A DNA stretch of 18,846 nt, taken from contig DDWC01000123.1 of NCBI GenBank assembly GCA_002345475.1, forward strand, positions 1 through 18,846, in the 5' to 3' direction. This document shows positions 6,254 through 13,877 of this stretch, piece by piece. The translations under genes were made by a program, and so were the position numbers. Position 1 is the first letter of the stretch. Each line of letters starts with the position of its first letter. The notes under the pieces were generated by a model. It was not told the origin of the DNA. It did no database searches and was given only the letters and a program-made list of their open reading frames with translations. This stretch comes from Firmicutes bacterium UBA2296 (GTDB lineage Bacteria > Bacillota > UBA994).

Positions 6254-7543
6254 ATGAAGCTGCTGATTAAGGGTGCTCGCTTGCTGGATCCAGCCAATGG
6301 TGTAGACAGAATCGCTGACCTTCTGGTCAATGGAGAGACTGTGGAAGCGGTGGCAACGAATCTGATTGCCGACGAGAATACGGAGGTGATAGAGGCCTTT
6401 GGGAAGTTGCTGATACCAGGCCTTGTAGACATACATGTACACCTGCGCGAGCCCGGAAGAGAGCACAAGGAGACCATACTTACCGGCGGCCGCGCGGCTG
6501 CGGCAGGCGGCTTCACGGCGGTGTGTGCCATGCCAAATACCGCGCCACCCATGGACAGTTCGGAGGTCCTGGCTCTATTTGCAGAAAAGGCACAAGCCTC
6601 TCCGGTGCGCTCTTTCCCCATTGCAGCAATAACCAAAGGACAATTGGGCATGGAACTGACCGATGCGGAGGAGCTTGTTGCCTCGGGAGCAGTGGCCTTC
6701 TCGGATGACGGTGAACCGGTGAAGAACGCGGCCATATTGCTCAGGGCGCTGCAGCTCTCCGAAAAACACGGCCGTCCGCTGATCCTGCACTGCGAGGACA
6801 AGGATCTGGCCGGCAAAGGGGCCATGCATGAAGGCACCCGCTCACGGGAACTTGGCATTGCGGGTATCCCCGGCGCCAGTGAAGATGCCATGGTGGGTAG
6901 GGATTTGGCCATCGCTGCTTCTACCAGCGCCCATGTGCACATCGCACACGTGAGTACCGCCATAAGCCTGGGACTGATTCGCCAGGCTAAGACCGCAGGG
7001 GTTAAGGTCACCTGCGAGGTCACCCCGCATCATCTTACCCTGACTCACGATGCTGTGAATCCAACGGCTACAGAAACCAAGATGAATCCTCCACTGCGCA
7101 CGCAGGAAGACATGGATGCGCTCCGCGCAGGACTGCTTGACGGCACAGTGGATTGCATAGCTACAGACCACGCACCACATCACGCCGATGAGAAGAATGA
7201 CGGATACAGCAAGGCGCCCTTTGGCATCGTAGGGCTTGAGACAGCACTCCCGGTGCTCATGACAGATTTGGTGGAGACCGGCCTGATTCCCCTGCCCCGC
7301 CTGATACAGCTAATGACTGCGTCACCCGCTGCTATCCTGGGAATTCCCTGCGGCGGATTGTTCCCAGGCGCTCTGGCGGATTTGACTCTCGTTGATACCT
7401 CACTGAAGAAGGTTGTGGACGTGGAGAGGTTCTACTCCAAGAGCACATGCACACCTTACGCAGCCAGAGAACTCAGCGGATGGCCGGTGCTGACGGTGGT
7501 CAGTGGGAAAGCAGTTATGAAAGAAGGTGTCGTCCATGCATAA
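6254..7543 (+). CDS. pyrC: Dihydroorotase
   Basis: This 429-residue zinc amidohydrolase catalyses reversible cyclisation of N-carbamoylaspartate to dihydroorotate in the cytoplasm. Metal and substrate motifs are intact: DIHVHLREPG at 59-68 (His61, His63, Arg65), FSDDG at 149-153, LILHCE with His179, HIAHVST with His232, EVTPHHL at 255-261, NPPLR at 278-282 and CIATDHAPHH at 301-310 (Asp305). The Asp in FSDDG replaces a carboxylated lysine, as in the Bacillus/Aquifex type. The ATG at 6254 has a GAGAGGAG site upstream. It is the first gene of the five-gene pyr operon, and its 3' end overlaps pyrF. Confidence 0.97.
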   Translation: MKLLIKGARLLDPANGVDRIADLLVNGETVEAVATNLIADENTEVIEAFGKLLIPGLVDIHVHLREPGREHKETILTGGRAAAAGGFTAVCAMPNTAPPMDSSEVLALFAEKAQASPVRSFPIAAITKGQLGMELTDAEELVASGAVAFSDDGEPVKNAAILLRALQLSEKHGRPLILHCEDKDLAGKGAMHEGTRSRELGIAGIPGASEDAMVGRDLAIAASTSAHVHIAHVSTAISLGLIRQAKTAGVKVTCEVTPHHLTLTHDAVNPTATETKMNPPLRTQEDMDALRAGLLDGTVDCIATDHAPHHADEKNDGYSKAPFGIVGLETALPVLMTDLVETGLIPLPRLIQLMTASPAAILGIPCGGLFPGALADLTLVDTSLKKVVDVERFYSKSTCTPYAARELSGWPVLTVVSGKAVMKEGVVHA

Positions 7544-8483
7544 GGTCCGCCCATTCTCCGAGCGTCTCCACGCGGCCATGAGCGAGAAACGCTGCGCCCT
7601 GGTGGTGGGACTTGACCCGCGCATGGAGCTACTGCCCGAGGAAGTTGTGACGTCTTCACGGGCTCAGCATCGCGATAACCTGAGAGCAGCGGCCGACAGC
7701 GTCCTGAAGTTCAACATGGGAATAATTGATGCCGTCGCCGACATTGTCCCCGCCATCAAGCCACAGCTGGCCTTCTACGAGCAGCTGGGTGTTTACGGAA
7801 TCGACGCCTTCGAACAGACCGCCAAGTACGCGAACTCCAAGGGCTTACTGGTAATTGCCGACGGCAAGCGCAACGACATTGGTTCTACGGCTGCCGGGTA
7901 TGCTGATGCCTATCTTGGGCAGACCGGACTCTGGGAAGGACAGACCGCCTGGCCTTTGCCGGTAGACGCACTCACTGTTAACCCTTACCTGGGCAGTGAT
8001 GGGATCGTACCGTTTGTGGATGCCGCCAAGATCTACGGCACGGGGCTCTTCGTGCTGGTAAAGACCTCGAATCCCTCGAGCAGCGAGATCCAGAATTTGC
8101 GCTGCAATGGCAAACACATCTACGAGATCGTGGGAGAACTGGTGAGCGAATGGGGCAAACCGTTGATTGACTCTCAAGGGTATTCCGGTGTAGGAGCGGT
8201 GGTCGGAGCTACGTTTCCGGCAGAGGCGGAGAACTTGCGCAAGCTTATGCCCCACACTCTCTTCCTGGTGCCTGGGTTTGGCGCGCAGGGAGGTAGCGCT
8301 AAAGACGTGGTTCCTTGCTTTAATTCCGATGGGCTTGGCGCCATAGTGAACTCCTCCCGTGATATCATTTTCGCCTTCCGCAAGAGAGGCGGCAATTATA
8401 AGGACGCAGCCCGGCAGTCAGCAATAGACTCGCGGGATAGCATCAACAAAGCGCTCAAGGAGGAGGGGAAAATCGCTTGGTAA
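7536..8483 (+). CDS. pyrF: Orotidine 5'-phosphate decarboxylase (long, type 2)
   Basis: This 315-residue enzyme removes CO2 from OMP to give UMP, the last step of the pathway. It is the longer subfamily, with the catalytic cluster DGKRNDIG at residues 109-116 (Lys111, Asp114) followed by STAAGYADAYLG, and with LVVGLDPR near the N-terminus, VNPYLGSDG, and VPGFGAQGG near the C-terminus for phosphate binding. I chose the ATG at 7536 because GAAGGTG sits 6 bases upstream; it overlaps pyrC by 8 bases. A GTG at 7527 is possible but its ribosome site would be too close. The overlap suggests coupled translation. Confidence 0.94.
   Translation: MHKVRPFSERLHAAMSEKRCALVVGLDPRMELLPEEVVTSSRAQHRDNLRAAADSVLKFNMGIIDAVADIVPAIKPQLAFYEQLGVYGIDAFEQTAKYANSKGLLVIADGKRNDIGSTAAGYADAYLGQTGLWEGQTAWPLPVDALTVNPYLGSDGIVPFVDAAKIYGTGLFVLVKTSNPSSSEIQNLRCNGKHIYEIVGELVSEWGKPLIDSQGYSGVGAVVGATFPAEAENLRKLMPHTLFLVPGFGAQGGSAKDVVPCFNSDGLGAIVNSSRDIIFAFRKRGGNYKDAARQSAIDSRDSINKALKEEGKIAW
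8458..8468 (+). promoter_or_regulatory. Ribosome binding site fixing the TTG start of pyrK
   Basis: AGGAGGAGGGG ends 8 bases before the TTG at 8477. No in-frame ATG exists near it, so this strong site, inside the end of pyrF, supports initiation at TTG. Confidence 0.65.
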
Positions 8484-9268
8484 CTGGGAAGTGGGAACTG
8501 AATAAGGCCAATGTGGTGGCCAACGAATGGGTATCCAGGGACGTCAAACGCATAACGCTGCTATCTCCGGGAATAGCGGCCACGGCTAGCCCAGGGCAGT
8601 TCGTCAATGTCAAGGTCAACTCAACCTATGCGCCTCTTTTGCGCAGGCCCTTTTCGTTGAATCGAATAGACAAGGACAAGGGCACCATTTCACTTCTGTA
8701 CAAACTTGTGGGCGAGGGAACTGAACTAATGGCTGAACTAGAAACTGGAGATCTGCTCGATGTCCTGGGCCCATTGGGTAACACCTTCAGCATTGAAGAA
8801 GACTGCGGCGACAGCATTTTTGTGGCTGGGGGCATAGGAGTGGCACCTTTCTACCCGCTGGCGAGACTGCTTCTGCAGCTTGGCCAGAAAGTGACCTGTA
8901 TTATGGGCGCGAGGTGCCGAGAGGACATAAATGAACTGGATGAACTGCGGGCTTTGGGGGTCAATGTTCTTTGTGCCACGGAGGACGGCAGCGAGGGCAT
9001 GCGAGGGCTGGTTACGGATGTGTTGAGAGCACACCTGAGATCGACGAAGTGTTCCATGGCCTATGCCTGCGGGCCCAACCCCATGCTGGCGGCAGTAAAG
9101 GCCGTTTGCGCTGAGCATCAGACACCGTTGCAACTAAGCCTGGAGAGCCATATGGCCTGCGGGATCGGCGTATGCCTGGGATGTACCTGCAAAAAGGGTC
9201 CGGAGGAAGGTTATGTCCACGTGTGCAAGGAGGGCCCAATTTTCTGGGCCGAGGAGGTGGCACTATGA
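8477..9268 (+). CDS. pyrK: Dihydroorotate dehydrogenase B electron-transfer subunit
   Basis: This 263-residue subunit carries FAD and a [2Fe-2S] cluster and passes electrons from dihydroorotate oxidation by PyrD to NAD+. An FAD-binding motif RRPFS is at 56-60, a nucleotide-binding motif AGGIGVAP at 117-124, and CGPNPML at 198-204. The cluster ligands are Cys228, Cys233, Cys236 and Cys250 (C-x4-C-x2-C-x13-C); Cys238 is an extra nearby cysteine. The start is a TTG overlapping the pyrF stop by 7 bases, with a strong ribosome site. The stop overlaps the pyrD ATG. Pairing with PyrD defines the class 1B enzyme, common in Gram-positive anaerobes. Confidence 0.95.
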   Translation: MVTGKWELNKANVVANEWVSRDVKRITLLSPGIAATASPGQFVNVKVNSTYAPLLRRPFSLNRIDKDKGTISLLYKLVGEGTELMAELETGDLLDVLGPLGNTFSIEEDCGDSIFVAGGIGVAPFYPLARLLLQLGQKVTCIMGARCREDINELDELRALGVNVLCATEDGSEGMRGLVTDVLRAHLRSTKCSMAYACGPNPMLAAVKAVCAEHQTPLQLSLESHMACGIGVCLGCTCKKGPEEGYVHVCKEGPIFWAEEVAL

Positions 9269-10272
9269 GCAGCAAGCAATCAGCAGGCAGCACTCAGCAA
9301 GGGATAAGCCAACAGCCGCCAGCTGCCAGCGGCCAGGACAAGCGACAAGCAACAAGCGACAACCTCCTCTCCACAAACCTCTTTGGCATCAAGATGAACA
9401 GCCCCTTGATGAGTGCGTCGGGCACCTACGGCTATGGCAAAGAGTTCGCGAACTTTTACAATCTCAGCATGCTCGGGGCCATTGTGGTCAAGGGTATCAC
9501 CATGAAACCGAGAGCTGGAAATAGCGGGCAGAGGCTAGTAGAAACCCCGGCCGGCTTGATAAACTCGATCGGACTGGAGAACCCGGGTGTAGAAGGTTTT
9601 CTCGTGCAGGAAATGCCTTTTCTCAGAGAAAGTGGCGTTCCGGTGATTGTGAACATCTCCGGTAACACTCCGGAGGAGTACGCTGCTCTGGCTGAGAGGC
9701 TGGATGGTGAGGCGGGTATACACGCCCTGGAGGTCAACATATCCTGCCCCAACGTCAAGCAGGGAGGAATGGCCTTCGGCGCCAGTTGCGACATGGCCGC
9801 GGCGGTGACAGCGGACGTGCGCAAACGCACCAGGCTTCCCATTATCGTCAAACTCTCACCCAATGTTACCGATATAGCTTCTATCGCCCGGGCCGTGGAA
9901 GCTGAAGGCGCTGATGGCATATCCCTGATAAATACACTTCTTGGCATGGGCATAGACATACGGAATAAGAAGCCTTATCTGGACAACACTTTTGGCGGGC
10001 TTTCAGGTCCGGCTGTCAAGCCCGTGGCGCTGCGGATGGTGTGGCAGGTTGCAGGCGCAGTGAATATCCCCATAGTCGGCATGGGAGGCATATCCACCTG
10101 GCAGGACGCGGTGGAGTTCTACCTGGCCGGAGCCAGCGCCATCGCCATCGGGACTGCTAATTTCTTTAACCCTCTGGCCGTGCCTGAAATTATCGAGGGC
10201 GTCAAAGCCTACCTCCATTCCGAAGGTATGCAACATATCGGCGAGCTCGTGGGAGCCGCAAGACCTAAATAA
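9265..10272 (+). CDS. pyrD: Dihydroorotate dehydrogenase B catalytic subunit with N-terminal extension
   Basis: This 335-residue FMN enzyme oxidises dihydroorotate to orotate together with PyrK. The core starts near residue 34 (NLLSTNLFGIKMNSPLM). It contains VVKGITMKPR at 74-83, NISCPNVKQGG at 158-168 with catalytic Cys161, LINTLLGMGI at 221-230, and the FMN phosphate loops VGMGG (271-275) and AIGTA (294-298). The start ATG overlaps the pyrK stop (ATGA) and has GAGGAGGTGG just upstream, so it is well fixed. Residues 2-33 are a Gln/Ser/Ala-rich low-complexity segment encoded by CAGCAA/AAGCGACAAG-like DNA. Family members I know, of about 300-310 residues, lack it. It is likely disordered. Confidence 0.95.
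   Translation: MSSKQSAGSTQQGISQQPPAASGQDKRQATSDNLLSTNLFGIKMNSPLMSASGTYGYGKEFANFYNLSMLGAIVVKGITMKPRAGNSGQRLVETPAGLINSIGLENPGVEGFLVQEMPFLRESGVPVIVNISGNTPEEYAALAERLDGEAGIHALEVNISCPNVKQGGMAFGASCDMAAAVTADVRKRTRLPIIVKLSPNVTDIASIARAVEAEGADGISLINTLLGMGIDIRNKKPYLDNTFGGLSGPAVKPVALRMVWQVAGAVNIPIVGMGGISTWQDAVEFYLAGASAIAIGTANFFNPLAVPEIIEGVKAYLHSEGMQHIGELVGAARPK
9268..9363 (+). repeat. Low-complexity CAGCAA/ACAAGCGAC-like repeat inside the pyrD 5' end
   Basis: The DNA is a run of degenerate short units (AGCAAGCAATCAGCAGGCAG, then near 9338-9362 GACAAGCGACAAGCAAC-type units). It codes for the non-conserved N-terminal tail of PyrD. A similar composition on the opposite orientation occurs at 10872-10890, after pyrE. 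It resembles intergenic simple repeats more than coding sequence. Confidence 0.5.
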
Positions 10273-10285
10273 GGGGGAAACGAAT

Positions 10286-10861
10286 GTGTTAAGCGAAGAA
10301 AGAATCGTCGAGATTTTCAAAGCCACGGGCACTTTTATGGAGGGCCACTTCAGGCTAACCTCTGGCCTGCACAGCGGACTGTATGTGGAAAAGTTCAGGG
10401 TCCTTGAGCACCCAAAGTACACCGAGATACTCTGCCGTGAAATCGCCGAGCGCTATAAGGACAGTGGAGTGACGCTGGTTGTTGGCCCAGCCATCGGCGG
10501 CGTAATCATCGCTTACGAGACCGCCCGGGCACTGGGCGTGCGCAGCATATTCTGCGAACGGGAAGAGGGCAAGCTGACGCTCAGGCGCGGTTTCCATATC
10601 TCACCTGAAGACAAGGTATTGGTAGTTGAGGATATTGTCACAACGGGAGGCTCAGTCAAGGAAGTCCTGGCGGTGGTCGAGGAATCAGGCGCCGAGATCG
10701 TGGGAGTTGGCCTGCTGGTTGACCGCAGCGGCGGCAAGGTCGATCTTGGGTACAGAACCGAGGCGCTGCTGACCATGCAGGTAACCACTTACCAGCCCGA
10801 TGATTGCCCGCTCTGCAAAGACGGCCAGCCTATTGTGAAACCTGGCAGCAGGAAGGTATAG
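10286..10861 (+). CDS. pyrE: Orotate phosphoribosyltransferase
   Basis: This 191-residue enzyme joins orotate and PRPP to make OMP. The PRPP-binding motif VVEDIVTTGGS is at 113-123, preceded by VVGPAIGGVI at 65-74. FCEREEGKLTLRRGF at 89-103 matches the flexible catalytic loop. The C-terminal CPLC (Cys174, Cys177) occurs in one subgroup of PyrE proteins. The GTG at 10286 has AAGGGGG 8 bases upstream; the ATG at 10284 is in another frame and stops at once. The gap to pyrD is 13 bases, so it is the last gene of the operon. It is followed by a strong terminator. Confidence 0.96.
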   Translation: MLSEERIVEIFKATGTFMEGHFRLTSGLHSGLYVEKFRVLEHPKYTEILCREIAERYKDSGVTLVVGPAIGGVIIAYETARALGVRSIFCEREEGKLTLRRGFHISPEDKVLVVEDIVTTGGSVKEVLAVVEESGAEIVGVGLLVDRSGGKVDLGYRTEALLTMQVTTYQPDDCPLCKDGQPIVKPGSRKV

Positions 10862-10871
10862 GGAGTACGTT

Positions 10872-10890
10872 ACTAGTTGCTGGTTGCTGG
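10872..10890 (+). repeat. Short TTGCTGG tandem repeat after pyrE
   Basis: AGTTGCTGGTTGCTGG is a twice-repeated 7-base unit. Its complement (CCAGCAACCAGCAAC) resembles the CAGCAA-type run at the start of pyrD. Nothing else is recognisable between pyrE and the terminator (10862-10997). Confidence 0.45.
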
Positions 10891-10997
10891 TTCCTCGGGG
10901 CTCTCAGGCAGCGGGTTTCTTGTCGTCCACGAAGCCTGCTTGTGCATCCTGGGTTGACTCAAGTCGTGCTGATCAAGGCTGCCAACAGCTCGCGTAA

Positions 10998-11044
10998 AAA
11001 GATCTCCCCCAGTTGGACACGCGTCCAACCCGGGGGAGATCTTT
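10998..11044. terminator. Bidirectional terminator of the pyr operon
   Basis: AAAGATCTCCCCC (10998-11010) pairs with GGGGGAGATCTTT (11032-11044), and an inner stem GTTGGAC/GTCCAAC (11012-11018, 11023-11029) closes the loop. T-rich tracts follow on both strands: TTTCTT on plus, TTTTT on minus. It can therefore end both the pyr operon and transcripts from the convergent DUF1904 gene. Confidence 0.85.
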
Positions 11045-11076
11045 CTTAAGTAAGCGTCAACTCCCCACCCTTGCCA

Positions 11077-11101
11077 ACAGATGATTTGTTACTTCATCTG
11101 T
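11077..11101. repeat. Small inverted repeat
   Basis: ACAGATGA (11077-11084) and TCATCTGT (11094-11101) form an 8-bp stem with a 9-base loop. It lies between the pyr terminator and the convergent DUF1904 gene. It may support termination of the latter. The rest of 11045-11213 shows nothing recognisable. Confidence 0.35.
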
Positions 11102-11213
11102 AGACGTAAGGGGGAGATATCAGCTTTTAAATAACCGAGTGGCTGCCAGTGCTTTTCCGCTCTTTAAAATGGTTCGCCGCAACTATTGACGGTTAGCACC
11201 CGAAGACAAAAGT

Positions 11214-11576
11214 CTATACTGGTGGGTGAGTAGACGGCTTATCGGTACGATAGTCATTGAAGCCGTTGGAGTAATAGTACTTGCGATCCAGGACGGTGAA
11301 CTTAACGTCCACCGGGTCATACCCAGCCTTGTTCAGGTGTTCGCTGATCACATCGGCGACGGCATCCTGCTTATCCTTGGTCCTCATAACCCATTCCACC
11401 TCAACCATGCAACGGGCTGGTACAATCTTGCCATCAGAGATGCAGGTAGTTGAGAAGACCTCAATTCGGAACCACTCGCGGGGGGAGCCAGTGGCCTTAA
11501 CCAAGTCGTCAACCAGGGCTTTGCTAATCGTGATGATATCATCCACCTTGACACCACGCATGTTGATCTCGGGCAT
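11214..11576 (-). CDS. Second DUF1904 tautomerase-like protein
   Basis: This 120-residue protein is a divergent paralogue of the one at 5652-5978. It has the same MP start (MPEINMRGVKVDD), an equivalent helix (ISKALVDDLVKATGSP), and the same C-terminal YY-x-NG pattern (KYYYSNGFNDY). It also has an extra polar tail RTDKPSTHPPV. The N-terminal Pro would be the candidate catalytic residue after Met removal. I chose the ATG at 11576 because AGAGGAGG lies 7 bases upstream; the open frame extends further but lacks a ribosome site. It is convergent with the pyr operon. Substrate is unknown. Confidence 0.75.
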   Translation of the reverse strand: MPEINMRGVKVDDIITISKALVDDLVKATGSPREWFRIEVFSTTCISDGKIVPARCMVEVEWVMRTKDKQDAVADVISEHLNKAGYDPVDVKFTVLDRKYYYSNGFNDYRTDKPSTHPPV

Positions 11577-11707
11577 TGTTATTCCTCCTCTTTTCGAGAG
11601 CCTGCTCATTGGCTCTCACTGAGTTTCTCTGTGTCCACCTTAGGTAATAGGTCGATTATGGCACCATTGAAGATAATTTGTGACAAAACATGCCGGATTC
11701 AGAGCAT

Positions 11708-11848
11708 TTAGGTTTGAAGAACAATTACAGGGCGATGTGTCTTGTCCTGTCGAACCGGGAAGAATTTAATGAGCATGAAGAGCCCGTGTTTACCTATGAC
11801 TACGGCCGCCAGAACCAGGGTCTTCCATTTACCGCGCAGACGTTTCAT
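11708..11848 (-). CDS. Possible small hydrophobic ORF, 46 aa
   Basis: A 46-codon frame starts 18 bases after the stop of the 90-aa membrane protein gene. It has a basic start (MKRLRGKWK), one hydrophobic stretch (TLVLAAVVIGKHGLFMLIKFF), and a polar end. AAGGGTG precedes the ATG but is very close. It may be a real small membrane protein at the end of the operon or chance. The remaining part of the 11577-11866 gap shows nothing else. Confidence 0.3.
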   Translation of the reverse strand: MKRLRGKWKTLVLAAVVIGKHGLFMLIKFFPVRQDKTHRPVIVLQT

Positions 11849-11866
11849 CACCCTTGCATTAGTCTG

Positions 11867-12139
11867 CTAAACCAGACCGCCAAACAAAGAAGCAAACAAC
11901 ACAACTGTGGCCACATTAAGTATCATCTCGATGGGACGTATTTCGAGCTGAGCGAAGGCGTACAGCAAGGCGTGGGTTCCCAGATGCGCCGCACCAATCA
12001 GAGAATATGTCTGCATGGAGTGGCTGAAGGGTCCGAGTGTATTGTTAACCAGAAAGAATATGTTCACCACAATGAATATTGCCGTCCAGTCAGCCCTTTT
12101 TGGATTGACCGTCAGCCAGGCTCTAAACTTGTCTAGCAT
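11867..12139 (-). CDS. Small membrane protein of unknown function, 90 aa
   Basis: The protein has about three hydrophobic segments: near residues 18-34 (WTAIFIVVNIFFLVNNT), 44-62 and 72-89 (MILNVATVVLFASLFGGL). A polar N-terminus (MLDKFRAWLTVNPKRAD) is probably cytoplasmic. I do not recognise the family. The ATG at 12139 has AGGAGAAC upstream. It begins 10 bases after the stop of the RNase-like gene on the same strand, so the two are almost certainly cotranscribed. Confidence 0.7.
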   Translation of the reverse strand: MLDKFRAWLTVNPKRADWTAIFIVVNIFFLVNNTLGPFSHSMQTYSLIGAAHLGTHALLYAFAQLEIRPIEMILNVATVVLFASLFGGLV

Positions 12140-12149
12140 GTTGTTCTCC

Positions 12150-13757
12150 TCACCTCAGTTTGTTGCGCACTTCTCGCATTAGTTCTTCCAGCCGCTGGGC
12201 CAGCCTTCTGGCCTCCTTAAGCTCTTTTTTGCCACCCTCCTGGAGCTGCTCCGCTATCAGGGTTCTTGCCTCTCTCCACAGAGCGTCGAGTTCCGAAACA
12301 GGGCTATCTGCGGCAATAGGAGGCTTTGCTATATGCGCCAGGGCATCTCCCTTTGAGAGATCATATGACTGCCCGCATTGTGGTATGACGGCACTAAGGT
12401 TCAGCTTCTCTTTGATTAGAGTTGCGAGAGTCTGACTGGCCGTTTTTTCGCCGTGAGTCACAAAAACGCCGCGCGGCTTGCCAGAAAACGCCTGCAGCCA
12501 ATCCATGAGACCCTTCTGGTCGGCATGGGCAGAGAAACCGTCGATGGCGTGTATTTGCGCCCGTACGGCAATTTCCTCGCCGAAAATACTGACGCTGGGA
12601 GCCCCGTCGCGCAGTCTGCGGCCAAGGGTGCCTTCTCCCTGATACCCTATGAAGAGCACGTGGGCTGATTCTCGCCAGAGATTGTGTTTCAGGTGATGTT
12701 TGATTCTTCCTGCCTCCGCCATGCCGCTGGCCGAGATAATTACCGCGGGTCCCTCCATGGTATTAAGGCTGATGCTATCCTGCACATCCCGCACCAGGGT
12801 GAGCTTCGGGTAATTGAAAGGCGACTGACTGGCATGCAGAAACTCCCAAGTTTCCTCGTCGAACAGCTCGCTGTTTTGCTCGAAGATCTCTGTGGCCGAA
12901 ACCGCCAGCGGGCTGTCAATATAAACAGGGATAAGGGGGATCTTTTCTTCATGGTATAGTTTGTTGATCTCATAAAGAATCTCCTGAGTGCGTCCGACCG
13001 CAAAGGCAGGTATGACTACCTTCTCCTTGTCGCGACAGGCCTGCCGCAGAATCTCCGTCAGACGTCTTTCCTTTTCCTCTTCGGATTCGTGCAGTCTGTC
13101 GCCATAAGTCGATTCGATTATCACAAAGTCTGCCGCAGCGACGGTGTCGGGATCCTGAATTATCGGGCGTCCCTTGACGCCAAGGTCTCCGGAAAAGACG
13201 ATAATTTGCTCTTCTGTTCCAGAAGTTGCCCCCAGTTCAACCAGGCACGAGCCCAGAATGTGTCCGGCGTTGTGGAACTTAAACCATAAGTCATCTGCCA
13301 GCTGAACTTTTTCATAATATGGAACTGAACGGAATAGCGACAGGGCCTTATTGGTATCTTCTATAGTGTAAATGGGCTCCACCGCCTCCAGACCGGCGCG
13401 CTTATTCTTTCTGGTGGACCACTCCGCCTCCATTTGCTGAATATGAGCCGAATCAGGCAACATGATTTTTGCCAAATCGTTGGTGGCCTTATGCGCCAGT
13501 ATTTCGCCACGAAAGCCTTCCTTAGCGAGCTTGGGCAGGAGCCCACTGTGGTCAATATGGGCATGGGTGAGTATGACATAATCTATTTCCGCTGGCTCAA
13601 AGGGGAAAGGGCGCTCATTGCGCATACGGCTGTCACGAGAACCCTGAAACATGCCGCAGTCGATGATAATGGTTGTCGAACTGGTCTCCAGCCTGTAACA
13701 AGAGCCGGTCACGGTATCGCAAGCGCCAAAGAAGGTTAGGTCTAGCAAATCTATCAC
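12150..13757 (-). CDS. Metallo-beta-lactamase-fold, beta-CASP RNase-like protein
   Basis: This 535-residue protein belongs to the beta-CASP/RMMBL group of zinc nucleases (CPSF73/YsxC-like 'MBL fold RNA hydrolase' set). The metal motif THAHIDHSG is at 64-72 (His65, His67, Asp69, His70), followed by NAGHILGS and FSGDLG with further ligands. The beta-CASP insert has VIPAFAVGRTQEIL and SASGMAEAGRIKHHL. The RMMBL end has DGFSAHADQ and VFVTHGE. These enzymes process or degrade RNA in the cytoplasm. A C-terminal tail of roughly 70 residues, rich in Glu, Arg and Lys, may form a coiled coil. The GTG at 13757 has AGAGG only 2 bases away; a TTG at 13748 is an alternative start. Confidence 0.88.
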   Translation of the reverse strand: MIDLLDLTFFGACDTVTGSCYRLETSSTTIIIDCGMFQGSRDSRMRNERPFPFEPAEIDYVILTHAHIDHSGLLPKLAKEGFRGEILAHKATNDLAKIMLPDSAHIQQMEAEWSTRKNKRAGLEAVEPIYTIEDTNKALSLFRSVPYYEKVQLADDLWFKFHNAGHILGSCLVELGATSGTEEQIIVFSGDLGVKGRPIIQDPDTVAAADFVIIESTYGDRLHESEEEKERRLTEILRQACRDKEKVVIPAFAVGRTQEILYEINKLYHEEKIPLIPVYIDSPLAVSATEIFEQNSELFDEETWEFLHASQSPFNYPKLTLVRDVQDSISLNTMEGPAVIISASGMAEAGRIKHHLKHNLWRESAHVLFIGYQGEGTLGRRLRDGAPSVSIFGEEIAVRAQIHAIDGFSAHADQKGLMDWLQAFSGKPRGVFVTHGEKTASQTLATLIKEKLNLSAVIPQCGQSYDLSKGDALAHIAKPPIAADSPVSELDALWREARTLIAEQLQEGGKKELKEARRLAQRLEELMREVRNKLR

Positions 13758-13816
13758 TGCCTCTCATGGTCGTCTATACTCCTATGTTTGACAACGTTCT
13801 GGCATTGTCCTGCAAC

Positions 13817-13850
13817 AAACAGCGCCTCTCCGGATGGAGAGGCGCTGTTT
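13817..13850. terminator. Terminator of the ABC importer operon
   Basis: AAACAGCGCCTCTCC (13817-13831) pairs with its exact complement at 13836-13850 around a GGAT loop, giving a 15-bp stem. It lies 28 bases past the stop of the last permease gene. T-rich tracts follow on both strands, so it can also stop transcription from the plus strand. It separates the importer from the downstream RNase-like gene. Confidence 0.85.
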
Positions 13851-13877
13851 TTATGACTTTGCCAGGCTAGAAACGGG

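Noticed and set aside
6220..7023. 267-codon open frame on the minus strand opposite pyrC
   Set aside because: It lies wholly inside a well-supported gene, is Ser/Ala/Pro-rich as shadow frames are in GC-rich codon usage, and matches no family.
9172..9264. Earlier start for pyrD at 9172, inside pyrK
   Set aside because: It would add 31 residues read from the pyrK cysteine region in another frame. The ATG at 9265 has the ATGA overlap and a GAGGAGGTGG site.
9456..9959. 167-codon minus-strand frame opposite pyrD
   Set aside because: It is antisense to a conserved enzyme, has a biased Ser/Thr/Pro composition, and lacks a credible ribosome site.
11690..12136. 148-codon plus-strand frame across 11690-12136
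   Set aside because: It runs antisense to the 90-aa membrane protein gene, which has a good ribosome site and operon position. The plus-strand product has no motif or ribosome site.
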